From NCBI RefSeq assembly GCF_008087625.1, contig NZ_CP042997.1, positions 7,874,001 to 7,938,000 on the forward strand: a stretch of 64,000 bases of DNA, given 5' to 3'. Shown here in pieces: positions 53,456 to 62,044 of this stretch. Below the pieces are notes generated by a model. The model had not been told where the DNA came from. It made no database searches and worked only from the letters and a program-made list of their open reading frames with translations. Source of the DNA: Aquisphaera giovannonii. GTDB lineage: Bacteria > Planctomycetota > Planctomycetia > Isosphaerales > Isosphaeraceae. Position 1 is the stretch's first letter, and every line of letters starts with the position of its first letter. The position numbers were made by a program, and so were the translations under genes.

Positions 53456-54370
53456 ATGCCGGCAATCCGATCGGGGCCCCTGCTCGCCTTGCTCCTGCTT
53501 GCCTTGATGCGCCAGCCGATCGCCGCCCTCGCCGGCGACGACGCGTACAGGGCGGAGGTGGAGCAGTTCCGCCGCCGACGGGAGGGCGACCTGAAATCCG
53601 CGGACGGGTGGCTCAGCGTCGTGGGCCTGCACTGGCTCTCTCCCGGGAGGACTCGGCTGGGGAGCGACCCGTCCTCGGACATCCTGCTCCCGCCCGGAGC
53701 CCCCTCGAGCGTCGGCACCATCGACCTGGACGGGGACCGGGCGACCTTCCGGGCCGCCCCCGGGGTGAAGGTCTCGAAGGCCGGTGCGCCTTTCGAGTCG
53801 GGGGAGATCCGCTCCGACGCGGGGGGCAAGCCCGACGTCCTGGCCGCCGGGGACATCCGGCTGATCCTCCTCCGACGCGGCAGGCGATTCGCGATCCGCG
53901 TCAAGGATCCGGGCAGCGAGGCCCGCCGCCGCTTCGCCGGCCTGCGTTGGTACCCCGTCGATCCGTCCTGGAAGGTCGAGGCGCGGTTCGTCCCGGCGCC
54001 GGAGAACACGCGGCTCGTCTTCGACACGATCGTCGGGGAGCAGGAGACCGCGGAGAGCCCGGGATTCGTGGTCTTCGAGCGTGACGGGAAGTCGTACAGG
54101 CTCCAGGCCGCGGCCGAGCGGGACGGCTCGCTCTGGATCGTCTTCCGCGACGGCACCAGCGGCCGGACGACCGCCGGGGGGGCCAGGCAGCTCGAGGCCG
54201 CGCGGCCGGGACCCGACGGTGCGGTGGTGCTGGACTTCAACCGGGCGACGAACCTGCCTTGCGCCTACATCCCGTTCGCCACCTGCCCCCTCGCCCCGCC
54301 CCAGAACCGGCTCCCCCTGCCGATCGCCGCCGGCGAGTTGAAGTACGAGGCGGATTCGTCACGCCCCTGA
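53456..54370 (+). CDS. Secreted DUF1684 protein
   Basis: The 304-residue protein has a signal peptide (GPLLALLLLALMRQPIAALA) and a DUF1684 domain: YRAEVEQFRRRREGDLKSAD, GWLSVVGLHWLSPGRTRLGS, RFAGLRWYPVDPSWKVEARF, and at the end VVLDFNRATNLPCAYIPFAT with CPLAPPQNRLPLPIAAGE. The conserved Cys near the C-terminus fits the family. DUF1684 proteins are widespread in environmental bacteria and have no proven role. A TACAAT at 53390-53395 may be its -10 element. Confidence 0.88.
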   Translation: MPAIRSGPLLALLLLALMRQPIAALAGDDAYRAEVEQFRRRREGDLKSADGWLSVVGLHWLSPGRTRLGSDPSSDILLPPGAPSSVGTIDLDGDRATFRAAPGVKVSKAGAPFESGEIRSDAGGKPDVLAAGDIRLILLRRGRRFAIRVKDPGSEARRRFAGLRWYPVDPSWKVEARFVPAPENTRLVFDTIVGEQETAESPGFVVFERDGKSYRLQAAAERDGSLWIVFRDGTSGRTTAGGARQLEAARPGPDGAVVLDFNRATNLPCAYIPFATCPLAPPQNRLPLPIAAGELKYEADSSRP

Positions 54371-54453
54371 GCACGCACCGCGACGCGACGGGCACGCCGC
54401 GAAGGCCGCCCGGCGACATCCGGAAAGTCCGAAATCGAGAGGCACATCGAGAC

Positions 54454-55410
54454 ATGCGATTGATCGTGACCGGAGGCGCCGGCTTCATCGGGTCCAACCT
54501 GGTCGACCGGCTCCTCGCCGACGGCTCCGATGTCGTCGTCGTGGACAACTTCGACCCCTTCTACGACAGGGCGGCCAAGGAGCGGAACCTCGCCGCCGCC
54601 CTGGCCAACCCGCGCTGCCGCCTGGTCGAGATGGACATCCGCGACGCGGAAGGCACGGACCGGCTCGTCGCGGACGTGCGCCCGGATGCGATCGTCCACC
54701 TCGCCGCCCGCGCCGGGGTCCGCCCCAGCATCGAGGCCCCCGCGCTCTACGCCGACGTCAACGTCCTGGCCACGGTCCGCTGGCTGGAGGCCGCCTGCCG
54801 GATCGAGCCCCGGCCGCGGTTCGTGTACGCGTCCAGCTCCAGCGTCTACGGCGACCGCCCGGACGCCCCGTTCCGCGAGACCGACCCGGTGGACCACCCG
54901 GTCAGCCCCTACGCGGCGACGAAGAAGGCGTGCGAGCTCGTCGCCTACACCTTCCACCACCTCCACGGCCTGCCCGTCACGGGCCTCCGCTTCTTCACCG
55001 CCTACGGCCCGCGGAATCGGCCGGACCTCGCCATCGCCAAGTTCACCCGCCTGATCGACCGGGGCGAGCCCGTCCCCATGTTCGGCGACGGCACAACCCG
55101 GCGGGATTACACCTACGTCGCGGACATCGTTGACGGGATCGTCCGGGCCGTCGAACGCTGCACGGGCCACCACCTCTACAACCTCGGGAATTCCTCGCCG
55201 ACCGAGCTGCGCGAGCTGATCGCCCTGATCGCCGAGGCCCTGGGCAAGGAGGCCCGCATCGACCGTCTCCCGGAGCAGCCCGGGGACGTGCGGCAGACCT
55301 ACGCGGACGTCACGCGGGGCGCGACCGAGCTGGGGTACAGCCCGAAGACGACGTTCCGCCAGGGGCTCGCCGAGTACGTCGCCTGGTATCGCTCGCGATC
55401 GGGGGCCTGA
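54454..55410 (+). CDS. NAD-dependent nucleotide-sugar epimerase
   Basis: The start at 54454 (MRLIVTGGAGFIGSNLVDRL) has GAGAGG upstream and gives 318 residues. The extended SDR signature is complete: TGGAGFIG for NAD, VHLAARAGVRPSIEAP, the active-site FVYASSSSVYGD, and SPYAATKKACELVAY (Tyr and Lys of YxxxK). RFFTAYGPRNRPDLAIAKFT and FGDGTTRRDYTYVADIVDGI are typical of UDP-glucuronate/UDP-glucose 4-epimerases. The product would feed polysaccharide synthesis; a GT4 gene follows after 212 bases. Confidence 0.93.
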   Translation: MRLIVTGGAGFIGSNLVDRLLADGSDVVVVDNFDPFYDRAAKERNLAAALANPRCRLVEMDIRDAEGTDRLVADVRPDAIVHLAARAGVRPSIEAPALYADVNVLATVRWLEAACRIEPRPRFVYASSSSVYGDRPDAPFRETDPVDHPVSPYAATKKACELVAYTFHHLHGLPVTGLRFFTAYGPRNRPDLAIAKFTRLIDRGEPVPMFGDGTTRRDYTYVADIVDGIVRAVERCTGHHLYNLGNSSPTELRELIALIAEALGKEARIDRLPEQPGDVRQTYADVTRGATELGYSPKTTFRQGLAEYVAWYRSRSGA

Positions 55411-55439
55411 GCGGCCGCCCGCGGCGGGGCGGCGGCCGC
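55411..55439 (+). terminator. GC-rich hairpin after the epimerase gene
   Basis: GCGGCCGCC (55411-55419) and GGCGGCCGC (55431-55439) form a perfect 9-bp stem with an 11-base loop starting at the base after the stop codon. No T-run follows, so intrinsic termination is uncertain. Confidence 0.4.
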
Positions 55440-55622
55440 GCCGATGCCCGGACGCGACGCCTCGGCCGGAATAGCCCGGCGAATCTGGACTGCGGCTCCC
55501 GCCCCGCCCTATGATCATGGGAATTCTCCCCCCCGGCCCGCCGAGCGCCGCACGCGCCCCGCGTCCATCCCGGCCCGAAGCCCGGCGGGATCCGGCCCGC
55601 CGCGTCGAACCCGAGGAGCACC

Positions 55623-56921
55623 ATGTCCCACACCTCCGAAGCCCAGCCCCTCGCTTCCGACGAGAACTCGGGCCCACGCCGGCGTGGCGAGGATGCGTCG
55701 ATCCTCCTGGTGCTGCCCCTGGCATTCCGACGCGACGACGACGGCTCGCTGATGATCGAGAGCCAGGCGGCCAACGGCCTCATGCGCTGGGCCGAGAACT
55801 TCGACCGCGTGACGGTGGCCTGCGTGGAATGGCCGCGGGGCCAGGACAGGGGCAGCGCGAGCTGGACCTGGCGGCGCATCGACGAGCTCCCCTGCGCCGA
55901 CCGAATCCGGCCCGTCCCGCTGCCCGAGGCCTTCAAGCCCCTGGAGTTCGCCCGCGAGTATCGCCGCGTCCGCAAGTTGCTCGGCGACCTGATCCGCGAT
56001 TCCCGATACCTCTTCTTCGGCATCTCCTACACGTGGGGAGACTGGGCCGCCCTGGGATGCGTCGAGGCGCTGAGGCAGAAGCGTCCCTATGCCGTCTGGA
56101 CGGACCTCGTCGACTACCAGGTGATCCGGTTCGCGGCCCGGCAGAAGTCGCTGCCGCGGCGCCTCCACAAGCAATACGTCCAGGCCTCCCTCGTCAAGCA
56201 TTATCATCATTATCTGATCAAGCGATCCGGCCTCGGCCTGTTCCACGGGCGGGACTGCTTCGACGCCTACGCGCCGCTCTGCCGGAATCCGTTCGTCGTC
56301 CACAACATCCACCTCAAGCCCGAGGATGCGATCGATCCCGGGCGCCTCGAGGAGAAGGCCAGGGAGGTGCAGTCCGGCTCCCCGCTGAGGCTCGGCTACG
56401 TCGGCCGCGCCGACCCCGTGAAGGGCGGGATGGACTGGCTCGACTGCCTGAAGGCGGTCGTGGACCGGGGCCACGACGTCCGGGCGACGTGGCTGGGCGA
56501 CGGCCCCATCCTGGACGCCATGCGGGCCCGCGCCGCGGAGCTCGGGCTGACGGACCGGGTTTCGCTGCCGGGGTTCGTCTCGGGCCGCGGCGAGCTGCTG
56601 GAGTTCCTCAGGGGCTGCCACGCGTTCCTCTTCTGCCACAAGGTACCGGAGTCGCCGCGGAACCTGATCGAGGCCATGGTCTCCGGCGCCCCCATCGTCG
56701 GCTACGACAGCCCCTACCCGAGGGACCTGCTCGCCGACCACGACTGCGGGCTGCTGACCCCGGCGAACGACGTCGCCACACTCGCCGGGGCGATCTCGGG
56801 CCTGGACCGGGACCGCGAGAGGCTGGCCTCGATGATCCGCAAGACCGCGGCGTTCGCGGCCCACTACAACGACGAGGCCGTGTTCCGCCACCGCGGCGAC
56901 CTGATCAAGCAATACCTCTGA
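55623..56921 (+). CDS. GT4-family glycosyltransferase
   Basis: The 432-residue protein (MSHTSEAQPLASDENSGPRR start) has a GT-B layout. The N-terminal half contains ILLVLPLAFRRDDDGSLMIE and WTDLVDYQVIRFAARQ. The C-terminal half contains LRLGYVGRADPVKGGMDWLD, GDGPILDAMRARAAELGL, SLPGFVSGRGELLEFLRGCH and SPRNLIEAMVSGAPIVGYDS (nucleotide-sugar-binding Glu region). It is cytoplasmic and uses an unknown sugar donor. Placement after the epimerase suggests polysaccharide synthesis. It differs clearly in sequence from the GT4 gene at 8409. Confidence 0.88.
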   Translation: MSHTSEAQPLASDENSGPRRRGEDASILLVLPLAFRRDDDGSLMIESQAANGLMRWAENFDRVTVACVEWPRGQDRGSASWTWRRIDELPCADRIRPVPLPEAFKPLEFAREYRRVRKLLGDLIRDSRYLFFGISYTWGDWAALGCVEALRQKRPYAVWTDLVDYQVIRFAARQKSLPRRLHKQYVQASLVKHYHHYLIKRSGLGLFHGRDCFDAYAPLCRNPFVVHNIHLKPEDAIDPGRLEEKAREVQSGSPLRLGYVGRADPVKGGMDWLDCLKAVVDRGHDVRATWLGDGPILDAMRARAAELGLTDRVSLPGFVSGRGELLEFLRGCHAFLFCHKVPESPRNLIEAMVSGAPIVGYDSPYPRDLLADHDCGLLTPANDVATLAGAISGLDRDRERLASMIRKTAAFAAHYNDEAVFRHRGDLIKQYL

Positions 56922-56941
56922 CGCTCGCGCCGGGGCGAGTC

Positions 56942-56959
56942 CGGGGGAGGGCTCCCCCG
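56942..56959 (+). terminator. Short GC hairpin after the GT4 gene
   Basis: CGGGGGAG (56942-56949) and CTCCCCCG (56952-56959) can pair 20 bases after the GT4 stop. The loop is only two bases if fully paired, so the real stem is likely five or six pairs. No T-run is present. Confidence 0.35.
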
Positions 56960-56989
56960 CGGCAACAGCCGCCGGCCCGTCGATTCTGG

Positions 56990-57019
56990 TTGCCAGGCCA
57001 TCCGGCCATCTGCGATAAC
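56990..57019 (+). promoter_or_regulatory. Candidate promoter of the arginine/kynurenine operon
   Basis: TTGCCA (56990-56995) and GATAAC (57014-57019) are 18 bases apart, about 80 bases before the ORF at 57101. Both hexamers match sigma70 consensus at four positions or more. The region follows a hairpin and precedes four closely spaced genes. Confidence 0.4.
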
Positions 57020-57100
57020 CGGGGATGTACCGCCGTGGGATGCGGGGGCATGCCCCCGCCGCCGCGGCACGCCCAGGCCCGCCGCTGAGGAGGAGATTCC

Positions 57101-58393
57101 ATGGCAGGGCAAGGCCACGAGCACGGCCCGACTTCGCCCGCGATCGCGGCCCCCGCGGCCCGGCAGGCGGCCGACGAGGTGGAGGTCCGCGGGCACATCG
57201 TCGATTCCCTGCTGCTGCCCAAGATCCTCGACCGCATCCTCCAGATGGGGGGCAGCTTCGAGATCCGCGATTGCAAGATCGGCATGCGCCGGACCGACCC
57301 CAGCTACGCGCGGATCGGCATCCGGGCGGAGAGCCCGGAGGCCATCGACGCCATCCTCGCGGACCTCGTCGAGCACGGGGCCTCCCCCGTCCACCCGGAG
57401 GACGCCAAGGTCGTCCCGGCCGACATCGCCGGCGCCTTCCCCGAGGGGTTCTACAGCACCACCAACCAGCAGACGCAGGTCCGCTTCAAGGGACGCTGGA
57501 TCGACGTGCAGGACCAGGAGATGGACTGCGGGATCGTCCTCGACCCGGCGGCCGGCGTCGCGCGGTGCGTGCCGATGGTCCGGGTCGTCGTCGGGATGCC
57601 GATCGTCGTGGGGCACGCCGGGGTCCGCGTCATCCCGATGGAGCGGCCCCGCGAGTCGACGCTCTTCGGGTTCATGAGCTCCAACGTCTCCAGCGAGAAG
57701 CCCAAATCCGTCAGCCTGAGGAGCGTGGCGGAGGCCGTCCGATCCACCCGCGCCGCCGGCAAGAAGGTGCTGCTCGTGGGCGGCCCGGCGATCGTCCATA
57801 CGGGCTCCGCGCCGCACGTCGCGGCCATGATCCGCGAGGGCTGGATCCAGGCCCTCTTCGCCGGGAACGCCCTGGCGACGCACGACATCGAGCAGTCCCT
57901 CTACGGGACCAGCCTGGGCGTCTCCATCGAGCGCGGGGAGCCCATCGAGCACGGCCACGAGCACCACCTCCGGGCCATCAACGCCATCCGCCGGGCAGGC
58001 GGCATCCGCCGGGCGGTGGAATCCGGCCTGCTGACCTCCGGGATCATGTACGAGTGCGTCCGGCACGACGTCGACCTCGTCCTCGCCGGGTCGATCCGCG
58101 ACGACGGGCCCCTGCCCGAGGTCATCACGGACACCCTGGCGGCGCAGGACCGGATGCGCGAGGCGATCCGGGACGTCGGATTCGCCCTGCTGATCGCCAC
58201 GGCGCTCCACTCGATCGCCACCGGCAACCTGCTGCCGGCGTGGGTGAAGGTCGTCTGCGTGGACATCAACCCGGCGACCGTGACGAAGCTGAGCGACCGG
58301 GGTACCTTCCAGACCATCGGACTGGTCACCGACGTCGAGCCGTTCGTCCGCGCCCTGGCCGCGGAGCTGGCGACGGCGCCGGCGGCCGGCTGA
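57101..58393 (+). CDS. TIGR00300 / LOR-SDH family protein, probable ornithine cyclodeaminase
   Basis: The 430-residue protein follows GAGGAG and starts MAGQGHEHGPTSPAIA. The N-terminal domain EVRGHIVDSLLLPKILDRIL, MGGSFEIRDCKIGMRRTDPS and YARIGIRAESPEAIDAILAD is the LOR/SDH bifunctional-enzyme conserved region. The C-terminal domain includes VGGPAIVHTGSAPHVAAMIR and ALFAGNALATHDIEQSLYGT, with VCVDINPATVTKLSDRGTFQ near the end. The family corresponds to the C-terminal half of cyanobacterial ArgZ/AgrE, which turns ornithine into proline and ammonia with NAD. The next gene encodes the counterpart of the N-terminal half, 20 bases downstream. Confidence 0.88.
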   Translation: MAGQGHEHGPTSPAIAAPAARQAADEVEVRGHIVDSLLLPKILDRILQMGGSFEIRDCKIGMRRTDPSYARIGIRAESPEAIDAILADLVEHGASPVHPEDAKVVPADIAGAFPEGFYSTTNQQTQVRFKGRWIDVQDQEMDCGIVLDPAAGVARCVPMVRVVVGMPIVVGHAGVRVIPMERPRESTLFGFMSSNVSSEKPKSVSLRSVAEAVRSTRAAGKKVLLVGGPAIVHTGSAPHVAAMIREGWIQALFAGNALATHDIEQSLYGTSLGVSIERGEPIEHGHEHHLRAINAIRRAGGIRRAVESGLLTSGIMYECVRHDVDLVLAGSIRDDGPLPEVITDTLAAQDRMREAIRDVGFALLIATALHSIATGNLLPAWVKVVCVDINPATVTKLSDRGTFQTIGLVTDVEPFVRALAAELATAPAAG

Positions 58394-58413
58394 CGCACCC
58401 GGGAGGGATCCTC

Positions 58414-59286
58414 ATGGCAACTCCCACCATGCCCCCCGACCCGCGCGGGCCCCGGCCCCGGCTCCTCATGTGCCCGCCGGACCACTTCGGGATCGAGTAC
58501 GAGATCAACCCCTGGATGGACGTGACCCAGGGGAGCGACGCGGCGATCGCCCGCCGCCAGTGGCAGGCCCTGCGGGAGGCCGTCGTCGCGCTCGGGGCCG
58601 AGGTGGAGCTCCTGGAGCCGGCCGCCGGGCTGCCCGACCTGGTCTTCACGGCCAACGCCGGGCTCGTCTTCCGCGGCCTCTTCCTGCCGTCGCGGTTCCG
58701 GTTCGGCGTCCGCCAGGGGGAGAGCCCGCTCTTCGAGCGTTGGGCACGGGAGCACGGCTTCGAGGTGGTCCCGCTGCCGGAGGGGATGTACTTCGAGGGC
58801 GCCGGCGACGCCCTCTTCTGCGGCGAGACCCTCTTCGCCGGCTATCGGTTCCGCAGCGACGTCCGAGGCCATCAGTGGGTCGGCGAGCGGCTGGGCGTCT
58901 CCGTGCTGCCGCTGGAGCTGGTCGACCCTCGCTTCTACCACCTGGACACCTGCTTCTGCCCGATCGCCCCGGACGCGGCGATCTACTACCCGGGCGCCTT
59001 CGACGAGTACGGCCGTTCCGTCATCAGGGACCAGGTGCCCCGGCTCGCGGAGGTCTCCGCCGAGGAGGCCGCCTCGTTCAGTTGCAATGCGGTTGTCGTC
59101 GGGCGTACCGTGGTGCTGAACCGGGGCGCCCCCAAGCTCGCGGCGACGCTCGGGGCGATGGGATTCGACACTCGCCCGCTCGAGTTCTCCGAGTTCATCA
59201 AGTCCGGCGGCAGCGCGAAGTGCCTGACCCTGCGGCTCGACGGCGAGGAGGCGGCGGCGTGGAAATCCTCACCGGCCGCCGGATGA
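58414..59286 (+). CDS. Guanidino-group-modifying hydrolase (arginine dihydrolase/DDAH-like)
   Basis: GGGAGGG before ATG 58414 fixes the start; 290 residues. It has the five-bladed beta/alpha fold of amidinotransferases: MCPPDHFGIEYEINPWMDVT, LPDLVFTANAGLVFRGLFLP, PEGMYFEGAGDALFCGETLF, RFYHLDTCFCPIAPDAA (catalytic His) and SGGSAKCLTLRLDGEE (catalytic Cys, about residue 270). The Asn-containing FTANAG matches the region that separates arginine dihydrolases from deiminases in cyanobacterial ArgZ. Next to an ornithine cyclodeaminase-like gene, arginine to ornithine, ammonia and CO2 is the most likely reaction; dimethylarginine or citrulline-forming activity is possible. Confidence 0.87.
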   Translation: MATPTMPPDPRGPRPRLLMCPPDHFGIEYEINPWMDVTQGSDAAIARRQWQALREAVVALGAEVELLEPAAGLPDLVFTANAGLVFRGLFLPSRFRFGVRQGESPLFERWAREHGFEVVPLPEGMYFEGAGDALFCGETLFAGYRFRSDVRGHQWVGERLGVSVLPLELVDPRFYHLDTCFCPIAPDAAIYYPGAFDEYGRSVIRDQVPRLAEVSAEEAASFSCNAVVVGRTVVLNRGAPKLAATLGAMGFDTRPLEFSEFIKSGGSAKCLTLRLDGEEAAAWKSSPAAG

Positions 59287-59326
59287 CCCGCCGATTGCGC
59301 ATGCGTCCCGAGCCATGGAGGCCCGA

Positions 59327-59959
59327 ATGGGCACGACCAGGATCCTCGACATCTCGCCGCCGATCCGCGAGGACCTTGCGGTCTTCCCCGGCGACCAGCC
59401 GTTCCGCCGCGAGATCAACATGCACCTGGACCGCGGGGATAGCGTGACGCTCTCGGCCATCCACGCGACGGTCCACCTCGGGGCCCACGTGGACGGGCCC
59501 TGCCACTACGGCAAGGACGCGCCGGGCGTGGATGAATGGCCCCTGGATACTTTCATCGGGCTCTGCCGGGTCATCGCCGTCCGCGTGCCGGCGGGCGGGA
59601 CGATCGGCCTCAAGGACTTGTACTCCGAGTACGACGAGCCGCGGATCCTCTTCCGGACGGATTCCAACCCGGATCCGAGGCGGTTCCGCGAGGATTTCGT
59701 CGCCATCGACCCGGCGGTCGTGGACCACCTGCACAGGCGCAAGGTGCGGCTCGTCGGGATCGACACGCCCAGCGTCGACCCGATGCGATCGACCGAGCTG
59801 CCCGCCCACCGCCGGTTCCTGGCGAACGGGATGGCCATCCTCGAGGGGCTCGACCTGTCGGGGGTCGAGCCGGGCCGGTACGAGTTGATCGCCTTCCCCT
59901 TGCGCCTGGTCGGCCTCGACGCCAGCCCCGTCCGCGCCGTCCTGAGGACCCTGGCATGA
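59327..59959 (+). CDS. kynB: Kynurenine formamidase-type cyclase family protein
   Basis: GGAGG seven bases upstream favours ATG 59327 over the in-frame ATG at 59315; 210 residues. It starts MGTTRILDISPPIREDLAVF and has the zinc-binding motif in VHLGAHVDGPCHYGKDAPGV (HxxxHxDxPxH). LVGIDTPSVDPMRSTELPAH and GMAILEGLDLSGVEPGRYEL are typical of bacterial KynB, which hydrolyses N-formylkynurenine to kynurenine and formate. The stop overlaps the kynureninase start, which strongly supports the assignment. Confidence 0.9.
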   Translation: MGTTRILDISPPIREDLAVFPGDQPFRREINMHLDRGDSVTLSAIHATVHLGAHVDGPCHYGKDAPGVDEWPLDTFIGLCRVIAVRVPAGGTIGLKDLYSEYDEPRILFRTDSNPDPRRFREDFVAIDPAVVDHLHRRKVRLVGIDTPSVDPMRSTELPAHRRFLANGMAILEGLDLSGVEPGRYELIAFPLRLVGLDASPVRAVLRTLA

Positions 59960-61161
59960 CGCCGGATCAGGGCGCGACCGATCCCTTGCTGAGGTGGCGA
60001 GGCGAGTTCCCGATCCTCGCCGAGACGAACTACCTGATCAGCAACTCCCTCGGCGCCGCGCCCGCCGCGGCGGCGGGCTCGCTCCAGGACTATCACCGCA
60101 CCTGGGCCACGCGCGGCGTGAGGGCCTGGGAGGAGACCTGGTGGACGATGTCCGCGGAGCTGGGCGACCGCCTGGCGCCCCTCCTGGGCGCCGGGCCCGG
60201 CGAGGTCGTCTTCCAGCCGAGCGTCACGATCGCGCACGCCGTGGTCCTGAGCGGGCTCGAGTACCGGCCGGCCCGCGACGGCATCGTCACGGATGCGATG
60301 CACTTCCCGTCCATCCTGTACCTCCTGGACGGCCTCCGGCACGAGGGGGCCCGCGTCCGCGTGGTCCCCTCTCGGGACGGCATCGAGGTGGAGACTTCGC
60401 GGCTGGTCGAGGCGATCGACGAGCGGACCGCCGCGGTGTGCCTCTCCCACGTGCTCTTCAAGTCGTCCTACGTCCACGAGGTGGAGGAGATCGCCGCGAA
60501 GGCCCGCCGCGTGGGGGCGCTGACGGTCGTGGACGGCTACCAGGCGGTCGGGACCATCCCGGTGGACGTCCGGGCGCTCGGCGTGGACGTCTACATTGGC
60601 GGCTGCCTGAAGTGGCTCTGCGGCGGCCCCGGCGCGGCGTTCGTCTGGGTGGCCCCGGAGCTCCGGGCCCGGCTCCGCCCGAGGCTCACCGGCTGGATGG
60701 CCCACCGCAGCCCGTTCGCCTTCGAGCCGGGCCTGGACCGGCGCGAGGATGCCTGGCGGTTCCTCCACGGGACGCCCTCGATCCCGTCGCTGTACGCGGC
60801 CGCTCCGGGCATCGAGATCGTCCGCCGCGCCGAGGCCGAGGCGATCCGCGCGAAGTCGATCCGGCAGACGAGCCGCCTCGTCGAGCTGGCGGACGCCCGG
60901 GGATTCCCGTGCACCACGCCCCGCGACCCCGGCCGGCGCGGGGGGACCGTCGCGATCGACGTGGAGCACGGCTACGAGGTCTCGCGGAGCCTCAAGGCCC
61001 TGGACATCCTCTGCGACTACCGCCCCGGCGCGGGCATCCGCCTGTCCCCCCACTTCTACACGAGGGACGACGAGCTCGAGAAGGCCATCGACGCCGTCGA
61101 GGAGATCCTGCGCACCGGCACCTGGCGGGCCTTCGCCGAGGGGCGCTCGACCGTCACATGA
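59956..61161 (+). CDS. kynU: Kynureninase
   Basis: The ATG at 59956 overlaps the kynB stop (ATGA); 401 residues. It is a PLP fold-type I, aminotransferase class V enzyme: NYLISNSLGAAPAAAAGSLQ, VVFQPSVTIAHAVVLSGLEY, ALTVVDGYQAVGTIPVDVRA (PLP Asp), VYIGGCLKWLCGGPGAAFVW (PLP Lys) and DYRPGAGIRLSPHFYTRDDE. With KynB it would convert formylkynurenine to anthranilate and alanine. A tryptophan dioxygenase gene is not in the window. Some relatives are annotated only as class V aminotransferases. Confidence 0.88.
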   Translation: MTPDQGATDPLLRWRGEFPILAETNYLISNSLGAAPAAAAGSLQDYHRTWATRGVRAWEETWWTMSAELGDRLAPLLGAGPGEVVFQPSVTIAHAVVLSGLEYRPARDGIVTDAMHFPSILYLLDGLRHEGARVRVVPSRDGIEVETSRLVEAIDERTAAVCLSHVLFKSSYVHEVEEIAAKARRVGALTVVDGYQAVGTIPVDVRALGVDVYIGGCLKWLCGGPGAAFVWVAPELRARLRPRLTGWMAHRSPFAFEPGLDRREDAWRFLHGTPSIPSLYAAAPGIEIVRRAEAEAIRAKSIRQTSRLVELADARGFPCTTPRDPGRRGGTVAIDVEHGYEVSRSLKALDILCDYRPGAGIRLSPHFYTRDDELEKAIDAVEEILRTGTWRAFAEGRSTVT

Positions 61162-61276
61162 GCCGGCCCCCGGCCCCCGCGATTCGCCGCGGTGCGGCCG
61201 GATTTCGCTCGCCGGGCCGGCACGCCCGTCGCTACTATGGCATCATCACCCTTCCATCCCCGCTGCGGAGCGGATC

Positions 61277-61876
61277 ATGCCCGGCGATGATCATTCGGTC
61301 ACTCTCTGGCTCAGCGACCTGAAGGGAGGGAAGACCCAGGACGCGGTCTCCCGGCTCTGGAATCGCTACTTCCATCGCCTGGCGAGGGTGGCCGAGAGCC
61401 GCCTACGCTCCACCTCCGCGGGCAACCTCGTCGACGGCGAGGACATCGCCGCCAGCGCGCTCGAGGCCTTCTGCCGCGGGGCCTCGGAGGGACGCTATGC
61501 GGGAGTCGCCGGCCGTGACGACCTGGAGAGGCTCCTCTATACCATCACGGTCCGCAAGGCGCTCAAGCAGCGACGCCGCGAGCATCAGTTGAAGCGAGGA
61601 GGGGGCCGGATCCTCGCCAGCGGCGGCGCCGACTCGGACGGCCCGCTGGACGAGCTGGCGGATCAGGACCCGGGGCCCGCGCTGACCGCCGCCGTCGAGG
61701 ACGAGATCCGCCACCTGTTCGCGAGCCTGGCGGACGAGTCCCTTCGGATCGTCGCCCTCCTCCGCATGGAGGGCTTCTCGAACAACCAGATCGCCAGGGC
61801 CCTGGATTGCAGCCTCCGCTCCGTCGAGCGAAAGGTCGAGACCATCCGCCAGGCCTGGGAGCCCCAGGTGCGCTGA
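61277..61876 (+). CDS. ECF-type RNA polymerase sigma factor
   Basis: The 199-residue protein starts MPGDDHSVTLWLSDLKGGKT. Region 2 is WNRYFHRLARVAESRLRSTS to DGEDIAASALEAFCRGASEG, with LERLLYTITVRKALKQRRRE following. Region 4 is a helix-turn-helix: FSNNQIARALDCSLRSVERK followed by VETIRQAW. The pattern matches the planctomycete-type ECF group, often paired with Ser/Thr kinases. No anti-sigma gene is next to it. It is convergent with the permease genes. Confidence 0.9.
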   Translation: MPGDDHSVTLWLSDLKGGKTQDAVSRLWNRYFHRLARVAESRLRSTSAGNLVDGEDIAASALEAFCRGASEGRYAGVAGRDDLERLLYTITVRKALKQRRREHQLKRGGGRILASGGADSDGPLDELADQDPGPALTAAVEDEIRHLFASLADESLRIVALLRMEGFSNNQIARALDCSLRSVERKVETIRQAWEPQVR

Positions 61877-62044
61877 TCCGATGGGACTCGCGGACCGCCC
61901 GGCCGCCACCGGCAACATCGACCCGCGGGCCGCCGCTCGTCCCGGCCGGCGAGGACGGCCTCCTGGGCCTCCGGGGCCCGTCGCGAAGGCGGGGGAAGCC
62001 CGCGCCACGTCGCGGTGCGTGCGGGCTCGACGTGGCGGGGGCCG

